DNA of 64,000 nucleotides from Roseibacillus sp. (GTDB lineage Bacteria; Verrucomicrobiota; Verrucomicrobiia; Verrucomicrobiales; Akkermansiaceae), in assembly GCA_028821775.1 (NCBI GenBank), contig JAPKFB010000003.1, positions 1 to 64,000 of the forward strand. Direction: 5' to 3'. Shown piece by piece: positions 1 to 8,733 of this stretch. The first letter of the stretch is position 1. Each line of letters starts with the position of its first letter. The translations under genes and the position numbers were made by a program. A model generated the notes under the pieces. That model did no database searches. It was not told where the DNA came from and was given only the letters and a program-made list of their open reading frames with translations.

Positions 1-195
1 CCGGAACCGACGCCCACCCCGGAACCACCTCCGCTTCCTGCGGAGTTTACCGAGTACACGGTCAAATCCGGGGACATCCTCTCTCGGATTGCGCGGAACC
101 ATGGTGTGACGTCGGATTCCATTCAAAAGGCGAATGGAGTCACCAACCCCGACAAGATCAAGGCGGGGGATGTTTTGAAGATTCCTTCCCGGTAG
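1..195 (+). CDS. LysM-domain protein, C-terminal fragment
   Basis: The window opens inside a reading frame ending at TAG 193-195. The visible 64 residues are a Pro/Glu/Thr-rich linker (about residues 1-14) followed by one LysM module: a YTVKSGDILSRIA start, a central NHGVT turn and a KIKAGDVLKIP end. LysM modules bind N-acetylglucosamine-containing glycans such as peptidoglycan, so this is probably an envelope protein. A C-terminal LysM after a proline-rich linker fits a cell-wall hydrolase or an envelope scaffold. The catalytic part, if any, lies outside the window. Confidence 0.85.
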   Translation, partial: PEPTPTPEPPPLPAEFTEYTVKSGDILSRIARNHGVTSDSIQKANGVTNPDKIKAGDVLKIPSR

Positions 196-294
196 GTCAC
201 CAAGGTCAAGCATTGGGAGGCATTTCAGCTTTCGGTTCAGAAATTCGAATTTAGGATTTTGAATTTCGTCGCGGGCGCGTAGCTTCCCCCCGAA

Positions 295-1245
295 ATGAGC
301 GGGTGTGGTGCTAATCGCGGACCGAAAATGTTGATGGATCCTGGTTTGCACCGGGAGAAGAAGCCGGACTGGATTCGGGTCCGTTTGCCACATAACCCGG
401 CATTCTGGTCCACCAAGGCGCTGATTAACGATCTCAAGTTGGTGACCGTTTGCGAGGAGGCTCAGTGTCCCAATCGATGGGAGTGCTGGGGGCAGGGGAC
501 TGCGACGTTCATGATCGCAGGCGAGAAGTGCACGCGGGCCTGTGGGTTCTGTGCGGTCAAGACCGCCAAGCCTGAGGCGTTGGAGGAGGATGAGCCCCAG
601 CGGGTGGCGGAAGCAACCAAGCGGATGAACCTGAATCACATCGTGATCACCGCCGTGGCGCGCGACGATCTCAAGGATGGCGGAGCAGAGCATTTTCAAC
701 GAACGATCGAAGCGGTGCGGGCGGTGAATCCCAAGATCATCATCGAAGTTCTCGTGCCCGACTTCAATGACAAGGACTGGGCCCTGAACCTTGTGATGGA
801 AGCGCGCCCCCACATATTCAATCACAACATCGAAACGGTGGAGCGGCTCACTCCGCTGGTGCGCAGCCGTGCCCAGTATCAGCGATCACTGACGGTCTTG
901 AAGAAGGCCAAGGAGATGGTGGATGGCAAGGTCGCGACCAAGAGTGGCTTGATGCTCGGATTGGGGGAGCACGAAGAGGAGGTCCTCCAGGCAATGGATG
1001 ATTTGTGCGCCCACGGAGTGACTGTTCTTACCATGGGGCAGTATCTGCGCCCGAGTGCGATGCACCTTCCCGTGGTGGAGTACATCACGCCGGAGCGGTT
1101 TGAAGAGTTTCGCGTGATCGCCCTGGAAAAGGGCTTTCGCCACGTCGCGAGCGGCCCGCTGGTGCGGAGCTCCTATCATGCCGCCGACTTCCATCCGGAA
1201 GATGATGTGCTGGACGCGATTGATGCGGAACTCGCCGCCAGGTAG
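295..1245 (+). CDS. lipA: Lipoyl synthase (radical SAM)
   Basis: LipA inserts two sulfur atoms into protein-bound octanoyl groups to make lipoyl cofactor for 2-oxoacid dehydrogenases and the glycine cleavage system; it is cytosolic. The 316-residue frame has the auxiliary-cluster cysteines C53, C58 and C64 (CEEAQCPNRWECW) and the radical-SAM triad C79, C83, C86 (CTRACGFC). It ends with the family's RSSYHA motif near the C-terminus, whose serine ligates the auxiliary cluster. Length matches the family. The start is uncertain: ATG 295 gives an odd N-terminus (MSGCG), and ATG 328 or 334 would give a more usual start just before the KKPDWIRVRLP block. No lipB is seen nearby. Confidence 0.97.
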   Translation: MSGCGANRGPKMLMDPGLHREKKPDWIRVRLPHNPAFWSTKALINDLKLVTVCEEAQCPNRWECWGQGTATFMIAGEKCTRACGFCAVKTAKPEALEEDEPQRVAEATKRMNLNHIVITAVARDDLKDGGAEHFQRTIEAVRAVNPKIIIEVLVPDFNDKDWALNLVMEARPHIFNHNIETVERLTPLVRSRAQYQRSLTVLKKAKEMVDGKVATKSGLMLGLGEHEEEVLQAMDDLCAHGVTVLTMGQYLRPSAMHLPVVEYITPERFEEFRVIALEKGFRHVASGPLVRSSYHAADFHPEDDVLDAIDAELAAR

Positions 1246-1267
1246 CGGACTGCTTCGTCGTCCGGGT

Positions 1268-1292
1268 CGCGGGCTCTGAGCTCAGGCCCGCG
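1268..1292. terminator. Bidirectional hairpin between convergent genes
   Basis: A 7-bp perfect stem (CGCGGGC / GCCCGCG) encloses a loop that is itself nearly palindromic (CTGAGCTCAG). It lies between the lipA stop and the stop of the convergent EEP gene at 1293. There is no clear T-tract on either side, so its activity as a terminator is inferred from position and symmetry. Confidence 0.45.
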
Positions 1293-2366
1293 CTACTTTG
1301 CCAAGTCGAAGAGGGTAAGGAGTGGTCGGTGATCAGAGGCTGAAAACCACTGGGGATCATCGATGATGCGGCTCTCTTTCTGCACCCAGAAACGACGAAG
1401 GGCCTTGCTGGCGAGGACGTAGTCAAAGCGCGAGTAAACGTGCTGGTAGTCCCAGTAGTGAGTCCAGACCTCGCCGCGGGAATCCTTGTGGGAGAGGGGT
1501 TCCAGATAGCGCGCTGACTGGTAGGTGCCCTGGATGGAGCGCACCGGACTCTCGCGACGGGTCTCATTGAAGTCGCCGTAGACGCAGAGAAGGGTGTCGG
1601 GGGACGCGTCTAGAACGCGGTCGGCGTGCTTGCGAAGGAGGTAGGCTTCATTGCGACGCATGAGGTCCTGATGGCCTTGGGGGATTTCGCGCTTGGACTT
1701 CAGGTGGACGCCAAGAAAGCGCACTTGTTTGTCACCAGCCTGGACGGTGACATCAAGGATGCCACGCTGCATCGCAAATTGCTTGGGGTTGTTTTCTCCA
1801 TCGACCGATTTGTAGGTGAGGCTGCCTCCCGCGCCCTGGGAGTTGGTGGCGACGATGGGAAAGCGGGAGAGGAGGGCAAGGCGTCGAGTAGTGTCCTCTC
1901 CTCCGGCATGTTCGCGGTGCGGGAGGTTGAGGCCGGCCTCGGCGAGATACTGCTGTAGCTCGGTCAGGTCTTTGAGGCTTCCAATTTCACAGATGCCGAA
2001 GACGTCCGGTTGGGCGGCCACCACAAGTTTGACGAGGGCCATGATCTCCTTTTCCGGTTTCTTACGATCCTTGCGCTCGCCACTCACGTAGCGAGACATG
2101 GTGAGGTAGTTCTTGATGTTGTAGGAGAGAAAACGGAGGGGGCTGGAGTCTGGATCTCTTTCAGTCGGAGCGGGCTCTGGACCCGGGATGGGGGTGGGAT
2201 CAGCGAGGGGCTGTGCCGAATTCTTTGGATCCCCCCGTTCCCAATCCGAGGGCTGATCCTCCTTGTCGCCACAGGAGGAGAAGAGGAAAGTGAGGGTCAG
2301 CAATAAAAGCGCCCCGGCGTAATGCGGGGCGCGATTGAATTCAGAGATTGGAGCAGGGTGCCGCAT
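1293..2366 (-). CDS. Secreted endonuclease/exonuclease/phosphatase-family lipoprotein
   Basis: The 357-residue protein starts with a hydrophobic signal ending in the lipobox-like LFSSC (Cys32), then a Pro/Glu-rich linker to about residue 75. The rest is an EEP (DNase I-like) fold. Expected active-site elements are in order: LSYNIKN, the CEIG glutamate, GVHLKSKR, YGDFNE and the terminal SASDHRPLL. These enzymes hydrolyse phosphodiesters (nucleic acid, inositol phosphate or sphingolipid); the substrate here is unknown. It is probably exported and lipid-anchored. Its start overlaps the tatA stop by one base (TGATG), so the two are likely cotranscribed and translationally coupled. Confidence 0.88.
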   Translation of the reverse strand: MRHPAPISEFNRAPHYAGALLLLTLTFLFSSCGDKEDQPSDWERGDPKNSAQPLADPTPIPGPEPAPTERDPDSSPLRFLSYNIKNYLTMSRYVSGERKDRKKPEKEIMALVKLVVAAQPDVFGICEIGSLKDLTELQQYLAEAGLNLPHREHAGGEDTTRRLALLSRFPIVATNSQGAGGSLTYKSVDGENNPKQFAMQRGILDVTVQAGDKQVRFLGVHLKSKREIPQGHQDLMRRNEAYLLRKHADRVLDASPDTLLCVYGDFNETRRESPVRSIQGTYQSARYLEPLSHKDSRGEVWTHYWDYQHVYSRFDYVLASKALRRFWVQKESRIIDDPQWFSASDHRPLLTLFDLAK

Positions 2367-2653
2367 CAGGACACTTCGGAGGCTTCTTCCCTGTGTTCGG
2401 CTTTCTTGGTTTCGGCTTCCTTGGTTTCGGGCTCATTGGTTTCGGCCTCATTGGACACATCCATTTCGGCCATTTTGATTTCGTCCTCAAATTCGTCACG
2501 GGCGCGTTTGAACTCGCCCATGCTCTTGCCGAGACCACGAGCAAGCTCGGGAATCTTCTTGGCACCAAAGAGGAGCAGGACGACGACGAAAATCACTGCG
2601 ATCTCCGGGCCGCCGAGGCCGCCGATGAACGCTAAACTCTTTATCATGAGCAT
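2366..2653 (-). CDS. tatA: Sec-independent translocase TatA/TatE family
   Basis: A 95-residue protein with one N-terminal membrane helix ([16 protein letters not shown]), the hinge [21 protein letters not shown], a short amphipathic helix, and an acidic Glu/Thr-rich tail. This is the classic TatA layout; TatA oligomers form the pore that exports folded twin-arginine proteins. Tat-like substrates in the window include the sialidase, the DUF1501 protein and the TIM-barrel epimerase. tatB and tatC are not next to it. The start could be Met1 or Met3 (2653 or 2647). It is divergent from hrpB across about 130 bp that should hold both promoters. Confidence 0.95.
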   Translation of the reverse strand: MLMIKSLAFIGGLGGPEIAVIFVVVLLLFGAKKIPELARGLGKSMGEFKRARDEFEDEIKMAEMDVSNEAETNEPETKEAETKKAEHREEASEVS

Positions 2654-2784
2654 AACTTAATTTGGTTTTGGTTGGGGTGCAAAGAAATAACGCGGGACCG
2701 GAGAATGGCCTTCCAAGGGCACTTGAACAGGTCGCCCCGAATCCCTGTTTTCTTTGAGTTAGCAGGGACTGCGGGTTTTTCAGC

Positions 2785-5376
2785 ATGATGGAATTAGGAT
2801 TTGGATGTTACGTCGCAGGAACTAAGGAAGAGGGAGTGGATCTGCCAGTAAATGAGATTTCGGGTGAGTTGGTGGCGCGGTTGCAGTCCGGGCACCGGGT
2901 GCTCCTCCGTGCGCCCACAGGGTCGGGGAAGTCGACCGGAGTGCCCGCCATGATTTTGGAAGCAGGGGTGGTGGAGGGCATGATCGTAGTCGTGCAACCG
3001 CGGAGAATGGCGGCCCGGATGCTGGCGGAGTTCGTGGCGCGCTCGCTGGAGGTGAAGTTGGGAGGGGTGGTCGGCTATGCGGTGCGCTTTGATAGTTGCT
3101 ACTCGAAACGGTCGCGCATCGTCTACGTCACGGACGGCGTGCTCCAACGCTGGCTGCGCGATGATCCCACCCTGCGGGGCGTGGGGGCGGTGCTCTTCGA
3201 TGAGTTTCACGAGCGGCGCTTGGCTTCGGATCTTTCGCTGGCCCGAGCACTCGAAATACAGGATGGCGCGCGCAGGAATCTGAAAGTCATGGTCATGTCG
3301 GCCACCTTGGAAACGGCGGGTCTTGCGGATTACCTGGAGCCTTGCGAGGTGCTGGAGGCTGGCGGACGAATGTATCCGGTGGAGATTGCCTATGAACCGG
3401 CTCCTCCCCCAAAGCGCGGGCGGCAAGGTGCGATGGAGAGCGTGCCGGTCTGGGAGCAGGTGGGGAAGGTTTGTCGCGAGGAATTGGAAAGGGAGCGCCG
3501 TCCCGGTTCCCGGATCCTGATCTTTTTGCCGGGGGCCTTTGAGATTCGCAAGACGGTGGAGATGTTGGAGCGAAGTGGATGGTTCCGGGGGTGGGAGGTG
3601 AAGCCACTGTACTCCGCCCTTTCGCCGGCGGCGCAACGGGAGGCCGTGGGGCCGGGAGCGAAGCCTCGGATCATCGTTTCGACCAATGTGGCGGAAACCT
3701 CGATCACGATCGATGGGATCATCTGCGTGATCGACTCGGGACTGGCACGCGTCTCGTCGTTTGATCCTCGGCGTGGGATCGACACTCTCACCATCCAGAA
3801 GATTTCTCAGGCGGCGGCCGAGCAACGAGCAGGGCGGGCGGGCCGAACCGGGCCGGGGCGCTGCGTTCGCCTTTGGAGTGAACGTGATCACGCGCGGCGC
3901 GAGGCCTTTGAGCGCCCCGAAGTGCGCCGGGTGGATCTTGCGGAGGCGGTACTCTATTTAAAGGCGTCCGGAGTGGTCGAGGTGCGCGATTTTCGCTGGC
4001 TCGACGTGCCGGAAGAGAATGCGCTGCAACGGGCTGAGCACTTGCTGAGCATGCTGGGGGCCGTGGATGGGGGGGGTGTGATCACGGCAGTTGGGCGCAC
4101 AATGGCGCGCTATCCGTTGCATCCTCGCGCAGCGCGGCTGTTAGAGGCCGCGGAGGAGGAAGGCTGCGTGGCGGAAGCGTGCTTTGCAGCAGCCGTTCTG
4201 CAGAGCGAAGGGGTGTTTGCGAGAAAGGTGACCCGTGCGCAGCGTGGGAATTTTCAAAGGGACGATGACCGATCAGATTTCGAGGGAGAGTGGCGGGCGT
4301 GCGAAGCGGCGGAGCGGATGCGGTTTGATCCCACCCAGTGTGGTGCGCTCGGGATTCATGCGCGGGAGGCGCGGGAAACCCTGAAGGCGTGGAAGCAGTT
4401 GTGCGGGTTAGCGGCTCGTCCGGGAATCCGAACGAGCCACGTGATGATGGAGGAACTTCGGGAGCAACTGGGGCGGGCCATGTTGGCGGCCTTTGCGGAT
4501 CATGTCGCGGTGCGGATGAGCAAGGGGACCCTGGCTTGTCGGGTCGTGGGAGGCCGGCGGGGAAAGCTGAACGAGGCCAGTGTGACGCGGGAGGCGGCAG
4601 TCCTGGTGGCTGCCGAGATGACCGAAGTGCAGGGGCGCGAGATGACGGTGCATCTGCAACACGCGGTCGCGATCGAAGAAGAGTGGATGCGCGAGATGTT
4701 TCCGCAAGCATTTCGCGAAGAGTCAGGGGCCATCTTTGATAAGGTCGCCCGCCGGGTGCTCGCGCGACGACGGGTGGTCTTTCATGATCTGGTGATCGAG
4801 GAGAAGGAAGGCGGGGAGGTGAATTATGAAGAGGCTGCGGCTCTGCTCGCGGAGCGCGTGGTGGATGGCACACTGAAGTTGAAGAAGTGGGATGCCAAGG
4901 TGGAGCACTGGATTGCGCGGGTGGCCTTCGTGGCGGAGGCGATGCCGGAATTGGAGATGGGTCCCATCGGGGTCGAGGAGAAGATGCTGCTCTTGACGCA
5001 GGTTTGCGGCAAGGCGCGCTCCTATCGCGAGATCAAGGATCGCGACGTCTGGCCCGCCTTGCGCCAGTGGTTGTCGGCTCCGCAGGCTGCCGCCCTGGAA
5101 AACTATGCGCCCGAGCGAATCGAGCTCGTGAACGGGCGGAGCGCCAAGGTGAGCTATGAAGCGGGAAAGCCGCCCACAATCGGGCTCAAGGTGCAGCACC
5201 TTTACGGAGTGGAGGAGACGCCGCTCATTTCGGGGCAACCGGTGCAGGTGCAGGTTCTAGCTCCGAACCAGCGGCCGTGGCAGGTCACCCAGGATCTCAA
5301 GAGTTTTTGGGAGCGCGGCTATGCGCAGATGAAAAAGGATCTGGTCGGGCGCTATCCGAAGCACGAGTGGAGGTAG
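2785..5376 (+). CDS. hrpB: ATP-dependent helicase HrpB
   Basis: An 863-residue DEAH-box protein. Visible motifs: Walker A GSGKST (about 46-51), DEFHERR from residue 139, VMSATLE, NVAETSITIDG, and QRAGRAGRTGPG. The C-terminal third is the HrpB-specific region and ends in the signature GRYPKHEWR. HrpB proteins are cytosolic DEAH/RHA-like RNA helicases of poorly defined role, possibly in RNA processing. Length matches the usual 800-850 residues. The ATG pair at 2785 gives about 25 residues before the helicase core; a slightly later start cannot be excluded. The gene stands alone. Confidence 0.96.
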   Translation: MMELGFGCYVAGTKEEGVDLPVNEISGELVARLQSGHRVLLRAPTGSGKSTGVPAMILEAGVVEGMIVVVQPRRMAARMLAEFVARSLEVKLGGVVGYAVRFDSCYSKRSRIVYVTDGVLQRWLRDDPTLRGVGAVLFDEFHERRLASDLSLARALEIQDGARRNLKVMVMSATLETAGLADYLEPCEVLEAGGRMYPVEIAYEPAPPPKRGRQGAMESVPVWEQVGKVCREELERERRPGSRILIFLPGAFEIRKTVEMLERSGWFRGWEVKPLYSALSPAAQREAVGPGAKPRIIVSTNVAETSITIDGIICVIDSGLARVSSFDPRRGIDTLTIQKISQAAAEQRAGRAGRTGPGRCVRLWSERDHARREAFERPEVRRVDLAEAVLYLKASGVVEVRDFRWLDVPEENALQRAEHLLSMLGAVDGGGVITAVGRTMARYPLHPRAARLLEAAEEEGCVAEACFAAAVLQSEGVFARKVTRAQRGNFQRDDDRSDFEGEWRACEAAERMRFDPTQCGALGIHAREARETLKAWKQLCGLAARPGIRTSHVMMEELREQLGRAMLAAFADHVAVRMSKGTLACRVVGGRRGKLNEASVTREAAVLVAAEMTEVQGREMTVHLQHAVAIEEEWMREMFPQAFREESGAIFDKVARRVLARRRVVFHDLVIEEKEGGEVNYEEAAALLAERVVDGTLKLKKWDAKVEHWIARVAFVAEAMPELEMGPIGVEEKMLLLTQVCGKARSYREIKDRDVWPALRQWLSAPQAAALENYAPERIELVNGRSAKVSYEAGKPPTIGLKVQHLYGVEETPLISGQPVQVQVLAPNQRPWQVTQDLKSFWERGYAQMKKDLVGRYPKHEWR

Positions 5377-5459
5377 GGACCATCGCAGCGTCGGGAAACG
5401 CACGGCGAATTTTTGAGTTTTATCTCTGTGAGGTTCGGAGAACTCGCTAGAGTGCAGTC

Positions 5460-6170
5460 GTGGCAAAGATGATCCTGCTCATTTCGCTCGTTCCGACGAT
5501 CCTTGCGATTGTGGTGCGAAAATTTTTCTGTGATCGCGGAGTGCGATTGGCTGGAGATGCCGCGACTTCGCGCACGGGGCGGGAGTTGGCTGCCCTCTTG
5601 TTGACCAAAGCGGGCCTGAGTGAGAAGGTGGAGGTTGTTGAGAAGCGGCGCGCAGAAGTGAAGATCGCGCCTGCGAAGTTGATCTTGAGCAAGCGGTTGG
5701 CGGAGGGAAAGAACGTGATCGCACTGGGTGAGGTGGCCCTGCTTTGTGGGCATGCGCTTATGGCGGTGAAGAATCCCGATCTTATGAAGTGGCGGCAGTG
5801 GGCGGTGAATTTTAGTTTTGCCTTTCCGATCTTCACCCTGGTGGTGTTGATCTTTGCGATTGTGGCCGCGAAACTATCCGTGACCCTGGGGCTCGCGATT
5901 GCAGCGGCAGCCTTGGCCTTGGGCAGCGGGATGTCCCTGGCTTCGGTCCAGGTGGAGGTGCAGGGGGCCAAGATGATGGCGACCATCATCGATCAATCGC
6001 GGATTTTTCCGCGCCTGAAGGAGAGTGAAGCGGTGGCCATGGCCTGCAAGGCGCTTGCCTATCGACAGGTCGTTCCCGGCGCGATCGAATGGCTGATGGG
6101 AAAGGACATGGAGAAAAAGATCGCGAGGGAAGTAGGTAAGCGGGTGGCCAGGAAGGTGATGAGGCGATGA
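5460..6170 (+). CDS. YugP-type zinc metallopeptidase homologue lacking the HE of HExxH
   Basis: A 236-residue membrane protein with an N-terminal hydrophobic segment and two closely spaced central ones (about 115-155). Its plan resembles the neutral zinc metallopeptidases of the YugP family: a GRELAALLLTKAGLSEKVEV block, then IALGEVALLCGHALMA, then two membrane helices, then LASVQVEVQGAKMM and a C-terminal AMACKALAYRQV stretch. In the peptidases the central motif reads AHEVGHA. Here it is A-L-L-C-G-H-A: the His-Glu pair is replaced by Leu94-Leu95 while the second His (98) remains. I infer a catalytically dead homologue. The start is GTG 5460 or ATG 5469. Confidence 0.6.
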   Translation: MAKMILLISLVPTILAIVVRKFFCDRGVRLAGDAATSRTGRELAALLLTKAGLSEKVEVVEKRRAEVKIAPAKLILSKRLAEGKNVIALGEVALLCGHALMAVKNPDLMKWRQWAVNFSFAFPIFTLVVLIFAIVAAKLSVTLGLAIAAAALALGSGMSLASVQVEVQGAKMMATIIDQSRIFPRLKESEAVAMACKALAYRQVVPGAIEWLMGKDMEKKIAREVGKRVARKVMRR

Positions 6171-6233
6171 CCATTGATTTGTGGTTGGTGATTGGATTGG
6201 GCGACGTTCTTGCTACCCTCCAATGATTTTTCC

Positions 6234-7634
6234 ATGAAATTAAAATTTTGCGGCGCAGCCGGTACGACGACGGGGTCCCAGCATCTGCTGGAAGTGAACG
6301 GTAAGAAGATCTTGCTCGATTGTGGGCTCTATCAAGGGCGCCGCCACGACGAGTATGAGATCAACTGCTGCTTCCCGCATTTTGATCCCGCCAGCATAGA
6401 TGTGGTGGTGCTCTCGCATGCGCACATCGACCACAGCGGAAATTTGCCCAACCTTTGCAGCAAGGGGTTTATGGGGAATATTTATGCCACCTTCGCGACG
6501 CGGGATCTGTGCCAGATCATGCTGGCGGACAGTGCACGGATTCAAGCCAGCGATGTGAAGTGGCTCAACAAGCGGCTCAAGAAGGAGGGCAAACCGCTCC
6601 GGGAACCGATTTACTCGGTGGTGGATGCGGACCAGTGCATGCGGAATTTTGTCAACGTGGGCTATGACCGGCCCCTGCCGATTTCGGACGGGGTGACCCT
6701 TACTTTTCTTGATGCCGGGCACATCCTCGGAAGCGCCCAGATCATTCTCGATATTGAGGACAGGGAGGACGGGAAGAAGAAACGCTTCCTCTTCTCCGGT
6801 GATGTGGGACGGGGTGACAACGAGATTTTGCGCGACCCGGTAGCGGCCAAGGAGGTCGATTTTCTACTCATGGAAAGCACCTACGGCGGGCGCGAGCACG
6901 AAATGGAGGCCAAGGCGGACGATCGCATCGTGGAGATTCTCGATCGTGCCCTCAAGCGGGGGGGGAAGATTCTGATTCCGGCCTTTGCGGTGGAGCGGAC
7001 CCAGGCCTTGCTTTGGGTATTGCACCAGTTGTTTGAGGAGGAGCGCATTCCCGAAGTGCCGGTCTACGTCGATAGTCCGCTGGCGGTGAATGCGACCGAG
7101 ATTTTCCGTCTTCACCCCGAGTGCTTCAATGAGGAGGTGCACGCCTTTCTCTACGAGAAACGAAATCCCTTTGGGTTTGAAGGTCTCACCCTTGTTCGCG
7201 AAGTGCGCAAGTCCAAGGAGTTGAACGCCCAGGAAGGGCAGGCGATCATCATTTCGGCCTCGGGAATGTGCGAGGCGGGTCGCATTTTGCACCACTTGCG
7301 GAACGGGATCGGTGATCCCAAAACCACGATCTTGTTCGTTGGATACTGCGCCCAGCAGACCTTGGGGTGGAAAATCCGCCAACGATGGGAGAAGGTGAAA
7401 ATCTTCGGAGAAGAGTTTCAGATCCGAGCACAGGTTGAGGAGCTCGATTCCTTTTCCGGCCACGCCGATCATTCAGAGTTGCTCGACTACTTCGGTGCGA
7501 TGACAGGGGACAAGAAGAAGGTGTGGCTCATACACGGTGAGGAGGAGCGTTCCGAGATCATGCGCGATGCGTTGCGGGAAGTGCACCGCGGCGAGATCAA
7601 CGTCGGAACCTTGGGCGAGACGGTGGAATTTTAG
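6234..7634 (+). CDS. Beta-CASP metallo-beta-lactamase-fold RNase
   Basis: Translation from ATG 6234 gives 466 residues; a longer frame from a TTG upstream adds an unconvincing tail. Metal-binding HxHxDH is at 62-67 (SHAHIDHSG). Later MBL and beta-CASP elements follow: GHILGSAQ, SGDVGR, PAFAVERTQ, DSPLAVNATEIF, SASGMCEAGRILHH and the terminal SGHADHSEL. This is the KH-less CPSF73/YSH1-like group found in many bacteria, expected to cleave RNA in the cytoplasm. No partner gene adjoins; the downstream gene is convergent with only 9 bp between stops. Confidence 0.93.
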   Translation: MKLKFCGAAGTTTGSQHLLEVNGKKILLDCGLYQGRRHDEYEINCCFPHFDPASIDVVVLSHAHIDHSGNLPNLCSKGFMGNIYATFATRDLCQIMLADSARIQASDVKWLNKRLKKEGKPLREPIYSVVDADQCMRNFVNVGYDRPLPISDGVTLTFLDAGHILGSAQIILDIEDREDGKKKRFLFSGDVGRGDNEILRDPVAAKEVDFLLMESTYGGREHEMEAKADDRIVEILDRALKRGGKILIPAFAVERTQALLWVLHQLFEEERIPEVPVYVDSPLAVNATEIFRLHPECFNEEVHAFLYEKRNPFGFEGLTLVREVRKSKELNAQEGQAIIISASGMCEAGRILHHLRNGIGDPKTTILFVGYCAQQTLGWKIRQRWEKVKIFGEEFQIRAQVEELDSFSGHADHSELLDYFGAMTGDKKKVWLIHGEEERSEIMRDALREVHRGEINVGTLGETVEF

Positions 7635-7643
7635 CCCGCGGCC

Positions 7644-8444
7644 CTAGTTCGGGGGAGTGCGTCGAAGGAACGTCGACAGCTCGCGGAGTTTGTCGGTGTT
7701 GATCAAGTCAACGCCGGTTTTGTGGAGGATGCTCCAGCAGGATTCCTGATCGGGAACGGCCCAGAAGCGGAGAAGACGGTTCTCTTTGTGGGTGCGGGCC
7801 ACGAAAGCATTGAGCTTCGCGAGTTCTGGAGCGGGAATCTCGCCGCTTCCGCTCCACTTGAAATGCGAGGTCCAGTTGTCGCTCACCAGCGAAATGAGAT
7901 TGGCTGGAGCCTTTGTTCCAAGGTCGGGCGGGCGACCGTCGAGAGAACAATAGCGGGTCTCATCTGCCTCCAGCAGGGCACGAGGACGATTGCCGCTCAG
8001 GATTGCCATGATGGGACCAGGGCGGGCCCTGCCCTCGAGCTGAGCGGTAAAGAGATGTTGGTAGCGGGTGAGGAGTTGATCGAGAATCGGATAGGCTTCG
8101 TCGCCATCGCTCTTGATGTCGATGAGGATGATGAAGCGTTCGCTCTCGGGATAAACCTTGCCCTTGTGGGCCTGCACCCGATCGGCGAGCGGTTTCAGAT
8201 AGAGGGCTTCGAGAGTGTGGCCTGGGCGAAGTTCAGACTTTCCGTGTCCGACCAGAAACTTGCCGGCGACGAGGAAGATGTCCGCTTCCACGCTGCAGAA
8301 TCCCTGCGCAAGAGCATCGAGGAGCGGGCGTTCATGGCGGTAGTCATTGTGAGCGTGTGCGCGGGGAAGGGGGGATGGCTCCGCAGCGAAGGAGGGGGAG
8401 AAGCAGGGCGCAAGAGTGAGCAATGCGAAGAAGCGGGCCGTCAT
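7644..8444 (-). CDS. Secreted glycerophosphodiester phosphodiesterase/PI-PLC-like protein
   Basis: From ATG 8444 (266 residues) the protein has a good signal peptide ending about FAA-E. The longer frame starts at a TTG at 8486. Residues of the GDPD-type TIM barrel are visible: AHAHNDY (His30, His32), VEADI (Glu53, Asp55), VGH (His67), and a LIDIKSD strand. A family of secreted proteins with an H-x-H-N-D-Y motif is annotated as PI-PLC/GDPD-like in bacteria. It may cleave exogenous phospholipid headgroups in the periplasm or outside. No operon partner is seen. Confidence 0.72.
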   Translation of the reverse strand: MTARFFALLTLAPCFSPSFAAEPSPLPRAHAHNDYRHERPLLDALAQGFCSVEADIFLVAGKFLVGHGKSELRPGHTLEALYLKPLADRVQAHKGKVYPESERFIILIDIKSDGDEAYPILDQLLTRYQHLFTAQLEGRARPGPIMAILSGNRPRALLEADETRYCSLDGRPPDLGTKAPANLISLVSDNWTSHFKWSGSGEIPAPELAKLNAFVARTHKENRLLRFWAVPDQESCWSILHKTGVDLINTDKLRELSTFLRRTPPN

Positions 8445-8708
8445 CCGTTGAGGATCGCCAGTCTTGGTCTGAGTTGCACCTCTCAAATACTCCTTTGTGA
8501 GGAGGAGAGGCCCCAGCCTGCGCGGCAGAGTTGATCCGCATGGACAATGGGATTGTCAGGGTGGTGTTCACACTCCGAGGAGATGCTAATGGGGGCGTAT
8601 GCCTGATTGTGGTGGATGTGATGGATCCTCTCCGGCGACCTTGCGGGTCGGCCGTTTGACTCGGGGGCGAAGCGCCTGCTCTAACAACAAAACGCTCTGT
8701 CGGCGCGT

Positions 8709-8733
8709 CGTGGTGGAGAAATTCACCACCACG
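8709..8733 (-). terminator. Hairpin abutting the stop of the 8734 gene
   Basis: An 8-bp perfect stem (CGTGGTGG / CCACCACG, 9-nt loop) starts right after the TAG of the minus-strand gene ending at 8734. No T-run follows, so it may be a weak terminator or an mRNA 3'-end stabiliser. In the rest of the 8445-8708 gap I see no gene, only the putative promoter region of neither neighbour (both flanking genes are on the minus strand, so the 7644 gene's promoter should be here). Confidence 0.4.
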
